DNA of 64,000 nucleotides from Lunularia cruciata (lineage: Eukaryota; Streptophyta; Marchantiopsida; Lunulariales; Lunulariaceae), in contig OX419757.1 in the NCBI GenBank assembly GCA_948567375.1, positions 22,878,001 to 22,942,000 on the forward strand. Direction: 5' to 3'. Under the pieces are notes generated by a model. The model was not told the origin of the DNA, searched no databases, and saw nothing but the letters and a program-made list of their open reading frames with translations. Position numbers and translations under genes: made by a program. This document shows positions 33,381-44,386 of this stretch, in pieces. Position 1 is the stretch's first letter. Every line of letters begins with the position of its first letter.

Positions 33381-35492
33381 AGACAAAGAATTCTCGTCAA
33401 AGCGGACAAAGAATGGGTACAAAGTCGAGAGCTACAAAGACCTTGTGAAGAGAGGAATTGTGAGTGCACTGATGGCCATCTTGAAGCCGGAGAGAACCAT
33501 GTATGTGATGAAACACCAAGCAGTGTTCTTTCACAAGTTATTTGCAAGAGAACCGATCAATTGGGCGAGGTGTTTCCATGGAAGAACAAGACAAATGGTG
33601 TAGAATCTACGGGATAAATCACCTCCACACTACATTGTGCCATTTGCAGTGCATTTCTACCTCGGGTTGAATTTGTTGAACTCGGTGGAGCAAACTCGGA
33701 TGGTGTCGCACTTCCATCCTGATCTGAGAAAGGAGGTCAATGTCAAGGAGCAGCAGTACATTTTGCAAATCAGGAGCACCAATGACTATTATACAAAGAC
33801 AAGGAAGAACGTGGAGATCAAAGTGAGTACTCTGAACTTGAAGAAGAGAAGTTGGCAGGGCAAAGCCAAAGACATGAAGATCCTTGGAAGACCAGGAGAG
33901 GCAACCCAAGGCGAGGTATGGTAGTGATCGAGTCGGATGATGAAGACTCGGAAGGTGTCGCCGAGCTCAAGACCAAAGACTTGGAACATAAGGATGAACC
34001 CGAGCTAACGCTATAGAGCGGAGATACAAGTAGCAACAGCGATGAAGGAGGAGAAATGACATCGGGCGCCGGCGGCTGCAAAAGAAGAAGAAGAAGTACA
34101 GGCAGGGATCGAAGCCGAGGACAACACACAGTTGAAAGACAAAGTAACTAAGCCCGAAGAGAAGAAGATCGCAATGTAGAGAGGAGTTTGCTCAAGACGT
34201 AAAGCAAAGTACGATGCAAGTCCAAGTACGGTGAAGGAAGAAGCACATGAAAGCTCAAGAAGCAAGGCGTCCATTCCAATACAAAGACTGCAGAGGAGAA
34301 GGCGAGTATCGGGTGAACAAGAAGTAAGAAGGGAAGTAGCCGTGCAAGAAGAAGTAACCCCGAGTGATGGAGTCAAGTACCTGCGGGAGGTGGTGTGTCC
34401 TCTGTTGGTGAAGCTGGAGTACAAGAAGAAGGAGATGCAGTCAACTTGTCCAGAGGTAAAGATTGTATTGCAGGTGTTGGCAAGATTAGAAGAAGAGAAC
34501 TCGGAGTTGAAGAAGAGGAGAACCCGAGGTGAGGAGGAAAGGGAAGTACAGCAAGCACAGGCAGTAGTGAGAAGTCAGGTAATTGAAGACCTGAAGAGAG
34601 AAGTGAATTATCGAGAGGATCTTGTGAAGAAGAGTGACATAGCAAGGGAGAGACAAGTAGCTAAGTACGAGATCTTGAAGTAGTAGTTTGCTAATTCAAG
34701 AGTAGAGGTTATTCATGCTATGGCAAGAGTAGCTGCAAAGGATCAAGAGCTCGATAGGGTGATGGAGAGTGTCAAGGAGAAGAAGCAACTTTGGCAACAA
34801 GAGTTGGCAGCACAATATAGAGAAGAATATAGAGATTACGAGAGTTACTTTATAATCAGGAGGAGAGAGTTGTACAAAAGGAGAAGGAGAAGGAGACGGT
34901 GAAAGCCAAGTTCAAAGCAGAATTTACAATGTATAGGGGGGACTGGCTTGCAGATCAAGAACGAGAGCAGAAGATGAGATTGGAGCCTTTGAAGGAGATA
35001 GTCCTCCGGATGAATGCAATATTGAGTACAGAGGCCAGCATTCGGATTGAAGAGACGAGGTTGCATGAGTTGAAGTTGTTGGTGCAGGAGATGAGGCAAA
35101 GACAGGCAAAGGACACGGATTTGAATGCCTTGTTAATTTGTCTCAGAACTCATGTAGACAGGAAGATCTTAGAGGTAGAAGACAACATTTTGATTAGATT
35201 AAGCTTAGTGAAAATAAAGATAGAAAAACTTTGGAAAGATGTTAGAGCAAAACCCAAAGTAGATAACATAGGAGTGCAAATGTCTTCGGAGTTACCGGTA
35301 GAGACATTAGAGAAGAGTGGGTCAAGAGATGAAGAGTTAGAAAGATTACCTACTTGGGCAATTTTAGATCAGGAAAGAGAATTGCTGGATCTGGTAGAAG
35401 ATATGAAACCCGAGGACAAAGTAGTAGGAAGTACAGTTTCTTTGGGTTTGGGTTTGAAAGCCGATGACAAAGTAGACATTAGATTGGATTAG
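33381..35492 (+). pseudogene. U3-embedded ORF of family A, best preserved middle and C-terminus (A6)
   Basis: Three long open segments (33334-33603 fused in frame to pol; 33637-33924; 34231-34683, 150 codons; 34899-35492, 197 codons) carry most of the protein. In order: the K-N-G-Y-K-V and A-V-F-F-H-K-L-F-A-R blocks, P-F-A-V-H-F-Y-L-G-L-N-L, H-F-H-P-D-L-R-K-E-V, an acidic/Ser region, then coiled coil (E-N-S-E-L-K-K; E-D-L-K-R-E-V). The C-terminal part has E-T-R-L-H-E-L-K-L-L-V-Q-E-M and D-R-K-I-L-E-V-E-D-N, and it ends D-K-V-D-I-R-L-D. Nothing suggests an enzyme; a structural or nucleic-acid-associated accessory protein is possible. Few stops compared with other copies. Confidence 0.68.
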
Positions 35493-36284
35493 TAATAGTT
35501 TTTGAGATATGAAGAGGCACATATGAAGAGGTGCATTGTCATTTTGGATCTGCAGGTTAGAAAAGTTGTTGTAAAATGGTATAGTTGTTAGAAATGTCGA
35601 TTGCTTCACTACTTAAGAGTGGCATTTGCAGTATCATGTTGTTCAGTGCTCATATTTCTGAGAATAGATAAAGCAAAGTGCTATGAAGTAGTGCTTGTTG
35701 CTTGAGCTTGATTCCAATTATCAATGTTGTTCTTATGTTTGTGAGTGTTTGGAGAAATTCAAAGTGCAAGTCAGAGTGCTTGTTGGATGTTGGATTCCAC
35801 AGCCTTGATCTTCATTCTGTGTGTTTGATCCTGAGTGAAGTGCAATCAAAGCAATGCCTTGACAGATCTGAGAGGAATTGTAGTGTTGGTAGTATTCTGC
35901 ATTTGTGAGTGCAGTGCAAAGTTGATGTGAAGCGATTTTGATCAAGGAAGTTGTGCCTTCAATGGAGGGGTGGAACAAAATTCTGAGGCAAAGTCGTTTT
36001 GTAGTGAATTGCCGTTTTTGGGAAACCTGAATCATCACAATCAAGATTGTTTGGAAAGATTTGATGGAGTTGTGATTATGGAGTGTTAATTTGTGACAAG
36101 ATTGCAAGTCAGTGCTTGTTACTCTCTTTTGGGTGTGGTTTCTACCTGAGAGATTAAAGACGCAACCAAGAAGAACTAAAATTGTTACTTTGCTTCATAT
36201 TTGGAAATTTTTTACTTGTATCTCTGTAAGAATGAACTTTACTTACCCGATTACCGCAAAAGTGATATTTGCCGGGTTGTCATA
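33381..36284 (+). repeat. A6 3' LTR (L-type), 5'-truncated
   Basis: The sequence switches from pol to the U3 ORF near 33380. The rest of the L-type LTR is present: U3 ORF, TACTTAAG near 35611, R-U5 tail and the end GGGTTGTCATA at 36284. About 0.8-1 kb of U3 start is missing. The non-coding tail 35493-36284 shows only LTR features. Confidence 0.8.
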
Positions 36285-37570
36285 ATTCTTCACACACTCA
36301 CAAGCACAATCACAACGTTGATACTTGGAATCAAGGTCAAACAACAAGCATTGCTTCATAGCACTTTGCTTTATCTATTCTTTGAAATAATGAGCACTGA
36401 AGAACATTTTACTGCGAATGCCACTCTTAAATAGTGAAGCAAATGAAGTTACTAACAACTTTATTGTTTCCTAACAACTCTTCTAACCTACAGATCCAAA
36501 TGACAATCCACCTCTTCATATTTGCCTCTTCCTATCTCAAAACTATTACTACTCTGATCCGATGTTAACTTCTTCCTTGGCTTCCAATCCCAAAGTAACT
36601 TCACTTACTACTCTATCCTTGGGTTTCACAACTACTAATTTCTCTAATAATTCTACTACTTCTTCACTTAAATCTACATTTCCTATCACATGTATGCTCT
36701 CTAACTCTCTATCTCTTGACCCACTCTTCTCTAAAGTGTCAAATGTCAAATCCAAAGACACTTGCACTCCTATCTTTCTTACTTCAAGTCTAACTACTAT
36801 CAATTCCTTTACAAATTCTACTATGTCATCATCAATAATTGTAATTGAAAGCAGGGTACACAATCTACACCTTCAATTTGCAACCCACTTTCCCCTAATC
36901 ACTCATGTTACTGACCCGAAGAAATTACTATCTGATCTTGCACTTTGGGTTCATTCACTACATCTATTTCTCTTCTAATTCTATCCTATCCTATCTTCAA
37001 TCAGAATTGAAATTGAAGTCATGGGTATCCTAAATATGTTCTTTTCTTACTCTAACTTCCTCTAATACCTCTGGCAAGATTCCCCAAGTCATCTTCACTG
37101 CACTTTGAGGTCTGACTACCTCAGGTTGAATCATATTTTTCTTGAGGTAAAGTTTTTAGACCCAAAGTCATGTAAACCCAAAGTCCAAAGTCCAAAATCA
37201 TATAGATCCGAAGACACCAAACTAGTTTGTAAATCCACTCCTGAAACCTAAAATTCTTTTCACTTTTGCTAGAAACTTCCAAACTCTACAATTTTGGTAG
37301 TAACAGAAAGCCCTGAATGAGATGCTTCCAATGAGATATAGCACGCATGATTTGGATATATTGTAATTGAGATAAAGCCCCCGCAAGAATCTTGACCTAC
37401 AATTTCCATTCCTCCTTTAGGTTTGCCCTCCTTCAGTGTCTAACCCCAAATTTTCCTCCTCTGATATGAAGTAAGCTTCTTTGGGTTTGATCAAAATACA
37501 AACTTCTCATTGTTTTTTCTCCATTTGGGTTCAATTTGGTTAAAGTAATGCATTTCTTCTTTAAAACTTG
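36285..37570 (-). repeat. Inverted, truncated S-type LTR fragment
   Basis: Reads on the minus strand as an S-type LTR lacking its first about 27 bp (ends at 37570, AAAACTTG) and its last about 550 bp (starts at 36285). It faces the A6 3' LTR tail, making an imperfect inverted repeat around 36284. It contains the S-type ORF tail (36549-36863), a C-terminal segment with F-D-T-L-E-K-S-G. Both ends are truncated, so no terminal TG/CA is left. Confidence 0.8.
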
Positions 37571-38534
37571 AGCTTACTTTTTGGAGAACTTTCCTTTGAT
37601 GGATGATTCTCGCACCAGAGTGGTGGTGAGTTCACATCAGGTCCATTCTTGGATGGGACTTATTGTATTGTTAGATGCAGTTAGAGTGGGATCACGAGCT
37701 CTTTGTCTTTGGTGGATGAATCTCTTACCAAAGAGGTTCTACAATGTGCTTATGATGGGATTCAGTGACTTGACCACATCCTTGTTGATAATGTCTTGGA
37801 TGTTGGGCATCAATCTCAAACAATGGTAGTGGCTGATAGGTCACCTATGGCAATGGTGAACCTAGTTAGACAGCCTAGAGCCGCATTTCTCACACTCATG
37901 AGTTTCCTAGGCTCTCATGCTTTTTGAGAGGGAGGACCTAGACTTGTTTGGGACTCACAATAACAATAGTTGGTAGAGCCCAACGCCAATGAGAGAGAGC
38001 AGGAAATGGGTTTTTGCACTAGTATTACCATTGTTCCAATAGTGTCAGAGGCATCTAGGCGTCAAGTGTTAGGTCAGGCTATGGACCTAAATTGTTTGAC
38101 CTGGATTGTGAGCCTTGGCTTGGCAGAGCAATGTAGGATGTGCTTGATAGGATGCACTTGATAGGCATCACCACTTAGACACTTGTGAGCCCTATGCCTA
38201 TCGAGACGATTCAGGCACATGCTAGGCACGATGGACCAAGTGGACATAGTATTCTTTGGACACAGCTAGTAGCTACTAGGGAGAGTGGTCTACTTAGAGT
38301 CCATCCAAGTGAGCATGGGCTACTTGGATTACACCCTTGGTCCACTTGGGATGCAGCTAGAGGACGTGTAGAGCTTGCCGCCAGAGTGAAGAGATTTTTT
38401 CACATACAGGTTGGGACCTCTAGTGGTTGAAGGCATGACACAATTGCTCCCAAGGGCCTAGTGTAGCAACTAGTTAGTACATATTCCACTCTTATTATAG
38501 TTACAAAGGATATTTGGGAGCTAGATCTTAGACC
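37571..38534 (+). pseudogene. Family B, region between protease and RT, heavily decayed
   Basis: Family B sequence resumes here after the nested insertions. Short open segments (37581-37829, 37970-38161, 38185-38430) show no motif I can name. By position they should be the protease-RT linker. Stops are frequent in all frames. Confidence 0.45.
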
Positions 38535-39960
38535 CAAGCTTACAAGAGAGGAAAGATAGAGGGTTTGGAGGTTCTTGAGGAGCTACACGAGTTATTTTGC
38601 CTTTAGTATGAAGGATTTGGGTGCTTTGAAGGGACTTGGTATGCGGATTGAGTTGACTAGCAATACACTAGTTTTCTGACATCCTTATCAATATAGTGAA
38701 ATGGAGAGGACATTGATTCAGAGTTGGAGTAGTGACCTTTTTGAGGCTGGTTTGGTGGTAATTTCACATGGAGAGTACGCACCAGCAATAGTGATGCCAA
38801 CCAAGAAGGATATGCATGGCAACTACATAGATAGGCGGATGTGTAGAGATTGCCGTCCTATCAATTGACAAACCAGAGCTGATTGACATGCCATGCCTAC
38901 ACCAGAGGAGATTTTTGATGCAATTGGGCATGCAAAGATCTTCGGTACTTTGGATCTTCAAGCAAGATATCATCAGTTGCCGATCAGGGAGGAGGATAAG
39001 TCCAAGATAGCATTTTGGGCTATTGATCCTCACGGCAAGGATGTGTTATAGTAGTGGAAGTTCTTACCGTTTGGGTTACAAAATGCTCTTGCTGAGTTCT
39101 AGAGGGTCATGGATAAGATCCTAGCTGGATTGGATTTTGCTTGGTGCTATATTGATGACATTTTGGTCTATAGCACTAGGGTGTGGAGGAGCATGAGAGA
39201 TAGTTGTTGGAGGTGTTTGAGAGATTGAGATCTCATGGACTCAAATTACATCCTAAGAAGTGTAGGTTCTTCCACAAGCAGGTTGAGTATTTGGGTCACA
39301 TTATCTACCCCGGAGGACTTGGTGTTTAGCAAACCAAGGTGGAGGCTATTGCACATATTCCTTGGCCTACGCATGTGAGCAGAGTGCGAGCATTCCTTGG
39401 GTTGGCAAACTTCTATCGCTGCTATGTTAGAGGATTTAGTGCCATTGCCAAGGCCTTGACAAAGCTTACAAAGCTAAAACAGGAGTGGTGTTAGGGAGAT
39501 GAGCAGGAGAGAGCTTTTGTAGAGCTCAAGGAGAGGTTGACATCTGCTCCTATTTTGAGGAGACCGATCAGAGGAAAACCATTTCAGCTTCATACTGATT
39601 GGAGTATGTTGGAGCTTGGAGTAGTGCTTACCCAACATGATGATGAGGGGAAGGAGTTTGTGGTGGCCTATGCTAGTCACTCCAACAATTCAGCAGAAGT
39701 GAAGTATAGTTCATATGAGGGAGAGTGCTTGGTAGCAGTTTGGGCAGTAACACATTTCTAATGTTACCTATTTGGTAACTCCTTCACTCTCATCGGTGAT
39801 CATCAGCCGCTGAAGTGGTTGATGGAGTCCGACAAGCTTTTAAAGAAGCTTGCACGATGGGCTCTGATTTTATAGGAGTACAATTTCATGATTGTTCACA
39901 CACCTGGAGTGGTGAACCATGATGAAGATGGGTTCAGTAGAAACCCATGTCCCATCCAAT
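38535..39960 (+). pseudogene. pol: Family B reverse transcriptase and RNase H
   Basis: RT blocks, read across stops: L-F-E-A-G-L-V (38738), H-G-E-Y-A-P-A, the M-P-T-K-K-D block at 38798, then T-L-D-L-Q-A-R-Y-H-Q-L-P-I-R-E-E-D-K-S-K near 38948, L-P-F-G-L-Q-N-A and the catalytic Y-I-D-D at 39148-39159. RNase H follows: F-Q-L-H-T-D (first Asp, 39580), Y-E-G-E-C-L-V-A-V-W (Glu) and G-D-H-Q-P-L-K-W-L (Asp). It ends with D-G-F-S-R-N-P. In-frame TAG/TGA codons and one or two frameshifts (around 39180) show it is dead. YIDD and the spacing are Ty3/gypsy-type. Confidence 0.82.
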
Positions 39961-40039
39961 AGGATCAGACCAGAGCACGTTGGCATGGTAAGATAGATGA
40001 GGAGATACTGCAGCCAGGTTGGTATGCATCTACCTTTCT

Positions 40040-41586
40040 ATGTATATTTTCTGAGGCTTTGGTGGTATCTCTCTCTGTGCATACAAGAAGAGTTATTGAG
40101 GTCAGAGATCCAGAGAGTGAAGATATTGGTACAGTTTAGCAAGACATTCATGATAATGTCTTAGTGATGGACTATCTTTGCACTAATATTGTGGGTGGCA
40201 CAGTTGGGGCCAAGGAGAGAGACCGTGTTCTTCAGCGAGATAGATGGTTCAGATTGGAGTGCAAACACCTTTTGCATGTATGAGAAGATGGTAGAGTGCA
40301 AGTAGTACCACTTCCATCTCAAAGACCACAGTTGGTCCGTCATGCTCATGAGGAGCTAGGACATTTTGGAGTAAAACGTACATATAGCTTACTCTAGAGT
40401 CATTATTGGTGGCAAGGTATGCAGACCAAGGTACATCAATTTGTTGCCAGATGTGTGGTTTGTGACCAAGTTAGGGCATCTTTCAATGCTCCTACGCCAC
40501 AATTACACCCATTACCTATCATGGGATAGGGTTACTGTTGGAGTTTGGACTTTGTTGGACCTTTAGCGCTGACTGTGAGACATCATTGGTATGTTTTGGT
40601 GATGGTGGAGCACTTCTCCAAATGGATTGAGTTGGTGGCAGTTCTTGACAAGTCTAGTGAAGGGACAACTTACTTGATCTTGGATCAAGTTCTTAGTCAT
40701 TTTGGTGCACAAATTTAGATTTTGATTGATCAAGGTACAGAGTTTTTGGGGGAGTTTTAGGTCTTGTGTGACAAGGCTTTGATTGATCATTGTACTACAT
40801 CCCAAGATAATCTTGAGGCAGATGGCTAAGCTGATAGAGTGGTTTAGACGGTGAAGAGAGGATTGCAAAAGTATGGTTTACATAAAGGCCACTAGGGAGA
40901 TTGGGATCTCTAGTTACCTTGGTTGGGCATGGGCTATCAATTCAGCCGGCAAGCCTACTTAGCATCCTTCTCTCTGTACTTTCTACTCTATAGATGAGAT
41001 CTAGATTTACTTGCAGCCATTTGTCAAGATATTATTGTAGTTTTGGACTTGGATGGCCCCGATATATGGATGAACGCATGTTCTCAACTGACAAAGATCT
41101 TTTGGAGAGTGATGCTGATGGCCTTTGAGAACTTGGCAATTGCTCACCATAGAGATACTTTACATTATGCTACCATTTGAGGAGGAGGTTATAGACCCTT
41201 GATCCGTTGATTTCATCCAAGAGTCTATGTATATCTACAATAGATAGCACCAAAGACACTTGATGTTTCGATAGGCTGCACTATCTTGAGAGTGTGTGAG
41301 GTTTTGCCATCTGGAGTCCCTGTGTTAGAAGGGACATGATGGTGTTGTTTTGAAGGATCATGTGCACAATTGTGCACCATGTCACCTCCTAAACATTGAT
41401 GGTACTATATACCCAAGCTTGGCACTTGTACGTGCAAGCTTGAGGTGTATGTTATGTGACTCTTCTGGTGGAGCTACTACTATGTTAGTGTGTGATAGCT
41501 ATTTGAGAGGATGGCATATGGCATATATGACTCCTCCCCTCACGGTGGTTCCTCAGAGATAGTGGTCATGTCCTAGATGTACTTGA
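40040..41586 (+). pseudogene. pol: Family B integrase ending in a PHD-finger module
   Basis: The HHCC domain reads H-E-E-L-G-H-F (40345) and C-V-V-C (40456). The core shows S-L-D-F-V-G-P (first Asp) and L-I-D-Q-G-T-E-F (second Asp); the third acidic residue looks changed to Asp (A-D-R-V-V). After the core come a DLDGPDIW stretch and a GPY/F-like F-H-P-x-x-Y-V-Y-L block. The last 45 residues (41446-41580) are PHD-like: C-M-L-C, L-V-C-D-S-Y, G-W-H, M-A-Y, T-P-P-L, W-S-C-P-R-C. Two ligand Cys are Tyr here (single G-to-A changes) but Cys in the minus copy at 4764-4898. One TAG precedes the last pair. Chromoviruses have a chromodomain at this position instead. Confidence 0.75.
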
Positions 41587-41740
41587 TCTATAGCTAATTC
41601 ATTCTTTATATGGTATAGATCACAGACAGGCGACTAACAATGGGGCTCCATAGCACCCGACCTCCTAATCTTTGCCCATTATAGGGTAAACCATATACTT
41701 AGAGTAGATGGCTATCTGGAGTAAGAGGGACCTAACCGCC

Positions 41741-41754
41741 AGCTAGGGGGCAAT
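41741..41754 (+). other. Candidate polypurine tract of family B
   Basis: AGCTAGGGGGCAAT lies directly before TGTGGCAC. The minus copy has AGCTAAGAGGGCAAT at the same place. If real, the 3' LTR would start at 41755, not at 41862. Confidence 0.5.
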
Positions 41755-42407
41755 TGTGGCACTTTAGAGTCTATGTATGACTTATGTGTGAGTTGTGCTT
41801 CTATAGTGTATGATGTTGACAGCGATGTATGTTGTATAGCAATGTATATATGCACGACAATTGTCATGCCATTTGTAGTGTTGTATCTAGATTGCTCGGA
41901 CACTAGAGTTCCAGTGATAGTAGTTAGAGTTATTTCAACAATGTATCAAAGACTACTTTTTGACGGTCAGATTTTTTGTTTGGGGTACTGACTTCACGGT
42001 GGGGCCCACTGTCACTTTGCACCATCGAGTGCCCATCGGTGGGACTGTTAGGGTTTCAGACCTAGCTCAAGTCCAGGGGTACACTTTTGAAGTGCAGCTC
42101 CATAGAGCTCACTCTCTGATGTTGAGCCTTTGAGTTCCTGGCTATGGTGGAGAGAGGCCGACGAGCATCACTTGGATTCTCTTAGCTAGAGTGGGTGTGG
42201 CTTGATCGTAATCAGTGCCCAGTTGTTGGTAGTTTATACAGTGACAAATCAAGTAATGATCTCAGTTGAGTGGATTCAAGAGTTGTAAACAATTTGATTT
42301 ATTGTGGCACTTTAGAGTCTATGTATGACTTATGTGTGAGTTGTGCTTTTATAGTGTATGATGTTGACATCAATGTATGTTGTGTAGCAATGTATATACG
42401 CACGACA
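41755..42407 (+). repeat. Family B 3' LTR with flanking 107-bp direct repeats
   Basis: Three parts: X1 (41755-41861), LTR body M (41862-42302) matching the 5' LTR, and X2 (42303-42407, followed by the target duplicate AATC). X1 and X2 differ at only about five positions. The right end reads GCACGACA. The 5' LTR has M only. No coding signal. Confidence 0.7.
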
Positions 42408-44372
42408 AATCCCCAAAAAACATCCAAGAGCTGAGAGCCTTCTTGGGACATGTCAAATACTACAAACACTTTGTTTCAAACTATGTGGTGCTTGTTGCAC
42501 CCATTACAAAGCTTCTGAAGAAGTCAAAAGACTACCTCTGGGAAGCAAGTCAAGAAGAAGCTTTCCAAGTATTGAAGAAGAAACTGGTTGAAGCACCAAT
42601 TATGAGGGCCCTGAATTGAGGACGCCCTTTTCATGTGTATGTGGACACTTTGTCCATGGGAATTGGAGTAGTCTTGAGTCAGAAGGACGACAACAAGAAG
42701 GATTACCCAATCTATTACGCCAACCAACAACTTTTAGTTTCAGAAAAGAACTATTTGATGACTAAAAGAGAAGCACTCAAAATGGTTTATGCTTGCAAAA
42801 AGTTTTGCCACTACCTATTAGGATACAAGTTTGTCTTCTATGTTGACCATTACACTTGCAACATTTGGTCAAGAAGGCAGACTTGTCCGAGCAAATTGCC
42901 TGATAGATCTTGTTATTACAAGAATTCACATATACTGTACAAGTAAGGAAAGGAGATTCACATCCAATGCAGACTTCTTATCCAAGTTAGAAACTCAAGA
43001 CCAAGAATGGGAGGTCGACGATTGGTTCCATGATGAAGAGTTATATCAGTTAACAACAATGCAAAGTATGAAGTATGTAGTAGAATATAATTATATGCAT
43101 ACTCTACAATGTCTTGATGAGCTAGACCCGGAGTAGAGGGCAGTCTTTCTCAGGAAGATGGGGCCATATCAACTTAAACACAAAATTTTATTCAAGATGG
43201 GCAAAGACAAAGTACTTTGGTGATGGTTGGAGTCATACAAGGTTGGAGGAGTAATTGAGTCTTTACACTTCAAAGCATTGGAGGGACATTATGCCCTAAA
43301 GAATACTATAAAGAAGATTCCTTGGGGTACTAGTGGCCTACAATGTATAAAGATACACATGCCTATATCCAAAGCTGTGACGCTTGTCAAAGAATAGGAA
43401 AGCCAACGGCTACTTCCCAATGGCCTTTGAGACCAATTTTACCATTGGCCCCATTTGAGAAATGGGGAATTGATTTTGTGGGACCAATACAACTGGTGAC
43501 CCAAGTCATCAGAAAATGATACATTTTGGTTTGCCATGACTATGCTACCAAGATGGTCGAAGCTGAAGCAACTTGAAGAGACGAGTGCGGAAACAATGGC
43601 AAAATTTTTCTTTTGAAATATCATCTCTCTATATGGATGTCCTTTGGAATTGGTTTGTGACAAAGGGACAGATTTCTTGAACTCTATAATGAAGGCATCA
43701 ACCAAGTACTTCCATATTAAACATCAAAAGATGACTCCTTATAATCCCAAAGGAAATGGCCTAACGGAGAAGGCAAATGGGTTACTCTGTAAAATTCTTA
43801 ATAAGGTGACTGTCAATTATGCCTATAATTGGGATACAAAGTTACCAGCCGCGTTGTGGATATATCAAATGACAGAAAAGATCACAAACAAACAAACTCC
43901 ATACTTCTTGACATACTTCTTGCACCCCATCCTACCAATTGAATTTGAGGTACCAATGTATTGGATTTTGTATGAGGAACGGCTGTCAGAAGAAGAAAGT
44001 CAGGATCTTCTGATCCATCAACTGATGGGGTTAGAAGAGAAAAGAGATGATGCAATGCAAACCACAAAAGAAGTACAAGAATAGAGGAAAGTCAGGCACG
44101 ATAAGCACATCAACCTTGTTACTGTTCACAAAGGAGATTTGGTTTTGTTATACAACAATCACCAAATATTTTTTCCCAACAAACTGCATTTGAGATAGAT
44201 GGGCCGCTATCGAGTCCTTCATCTTTGTGACAACGGGTCCATTTAACTTGCAGACTTGGAAGGACAACCCTTTGCCACTTGAGTGAACAGGTGGAGAATT
44301 CAAAAATATTGGATGATAGACTTTGAGGTCTCTAAGACACCCAAGGTCTTTGTTTGCGGGGATGCTCACATA
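42408..44372 (+). pseudogene. pol: Family A pol part 2 (A3): RT connection, RNase H, integrase
   Basis: Pol resumes exactly where it was cut at 18771: S-P-K-N-I-Q-E-L-R-A-F-L-G-H. RNase H shows V-Y-V-D (42640), T-K-R-E-A-L-K-M-V-Y and V-D-H-Y. Integrase has H-F-K-A-L-E-G-H in the HHCC region and W-G-I-D-F-V-G-P at 43462. A 146-codon ORF (43644-44084) holds V-C-D-K-G-T-D-F (second Asp) and G-L-T-E-K-A-N-G (Glu). The C-terminus reaches the polypurine tract. Stops and frameshifts are spread throughout. Confidence 0.87.
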
Positions 44373-44374
44373 TG

Positions 44375-44386
44375 AGAGAAGGGGAA
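44375..44386 (+). other. Polypurine tract (A3)
   Basis: AGAGAAGGGGAA directly before TGTGGTACCCACA, the start of the A3 3' LTR. Confidence 0.75.

Larger units (their letters stand above)
25684..36284 (+). mobile_element. Family A element A6, nested in family B
   Basis: It runs from TGTGGTACC (25684) to the LTR end GGGTTGTCATA (36284). The flanks are TTTCT on the left and ATTCT on the right, a possible 5-bp TSD with one change. It contains an atypical S-type 5' LTR with a foreign 2.1-kb core, a near-perfect tRNA-Asp PBS, the least damaged gag-pol in the window up to RNase H, then a deletion that removes integrase, the polypurine tract and the first third of the 3' LTR. The two LTRs are of different types, so recombination after insertion is likely. 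Confidence 0.75.
18772..42407 (+). mobile_element. Family B Ty3/gypsy element inserted in A3 pol, itself carrying nested insertions
   Basis: The left terminus TGTCATGCC follows GGAATC of A3 pol. The right terminus GCACGACA is followed by AATCCCC, where A3 pol resumes in register, giving a duplication of AATC (GAATC/AAATC if one base changed). Order inside: LTR, leader, gag, protease, RT-RNase H, integrase with PHD finger, 3' LTR. Roughly 14 kb of its 23.6 kb is later insertion: a solo LTR (21849-23739), A6 (25684-36284) and an inverted LTR piece (36285-37570). The YIDD box, the D-[ST]-G-A-Q-P-type protease and the domain order PR-RT-RH-IN place it in Ty3/gypsy but far from family A. Confidence 0.8.

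Noticed and set aside
37581-38430. Chromodomain or envelope-like gene in family B between protease and RT
   Set aside because: Short broken ORFs without membrane segments or chromodomain residues; position fits a decayed protease-RT linker.
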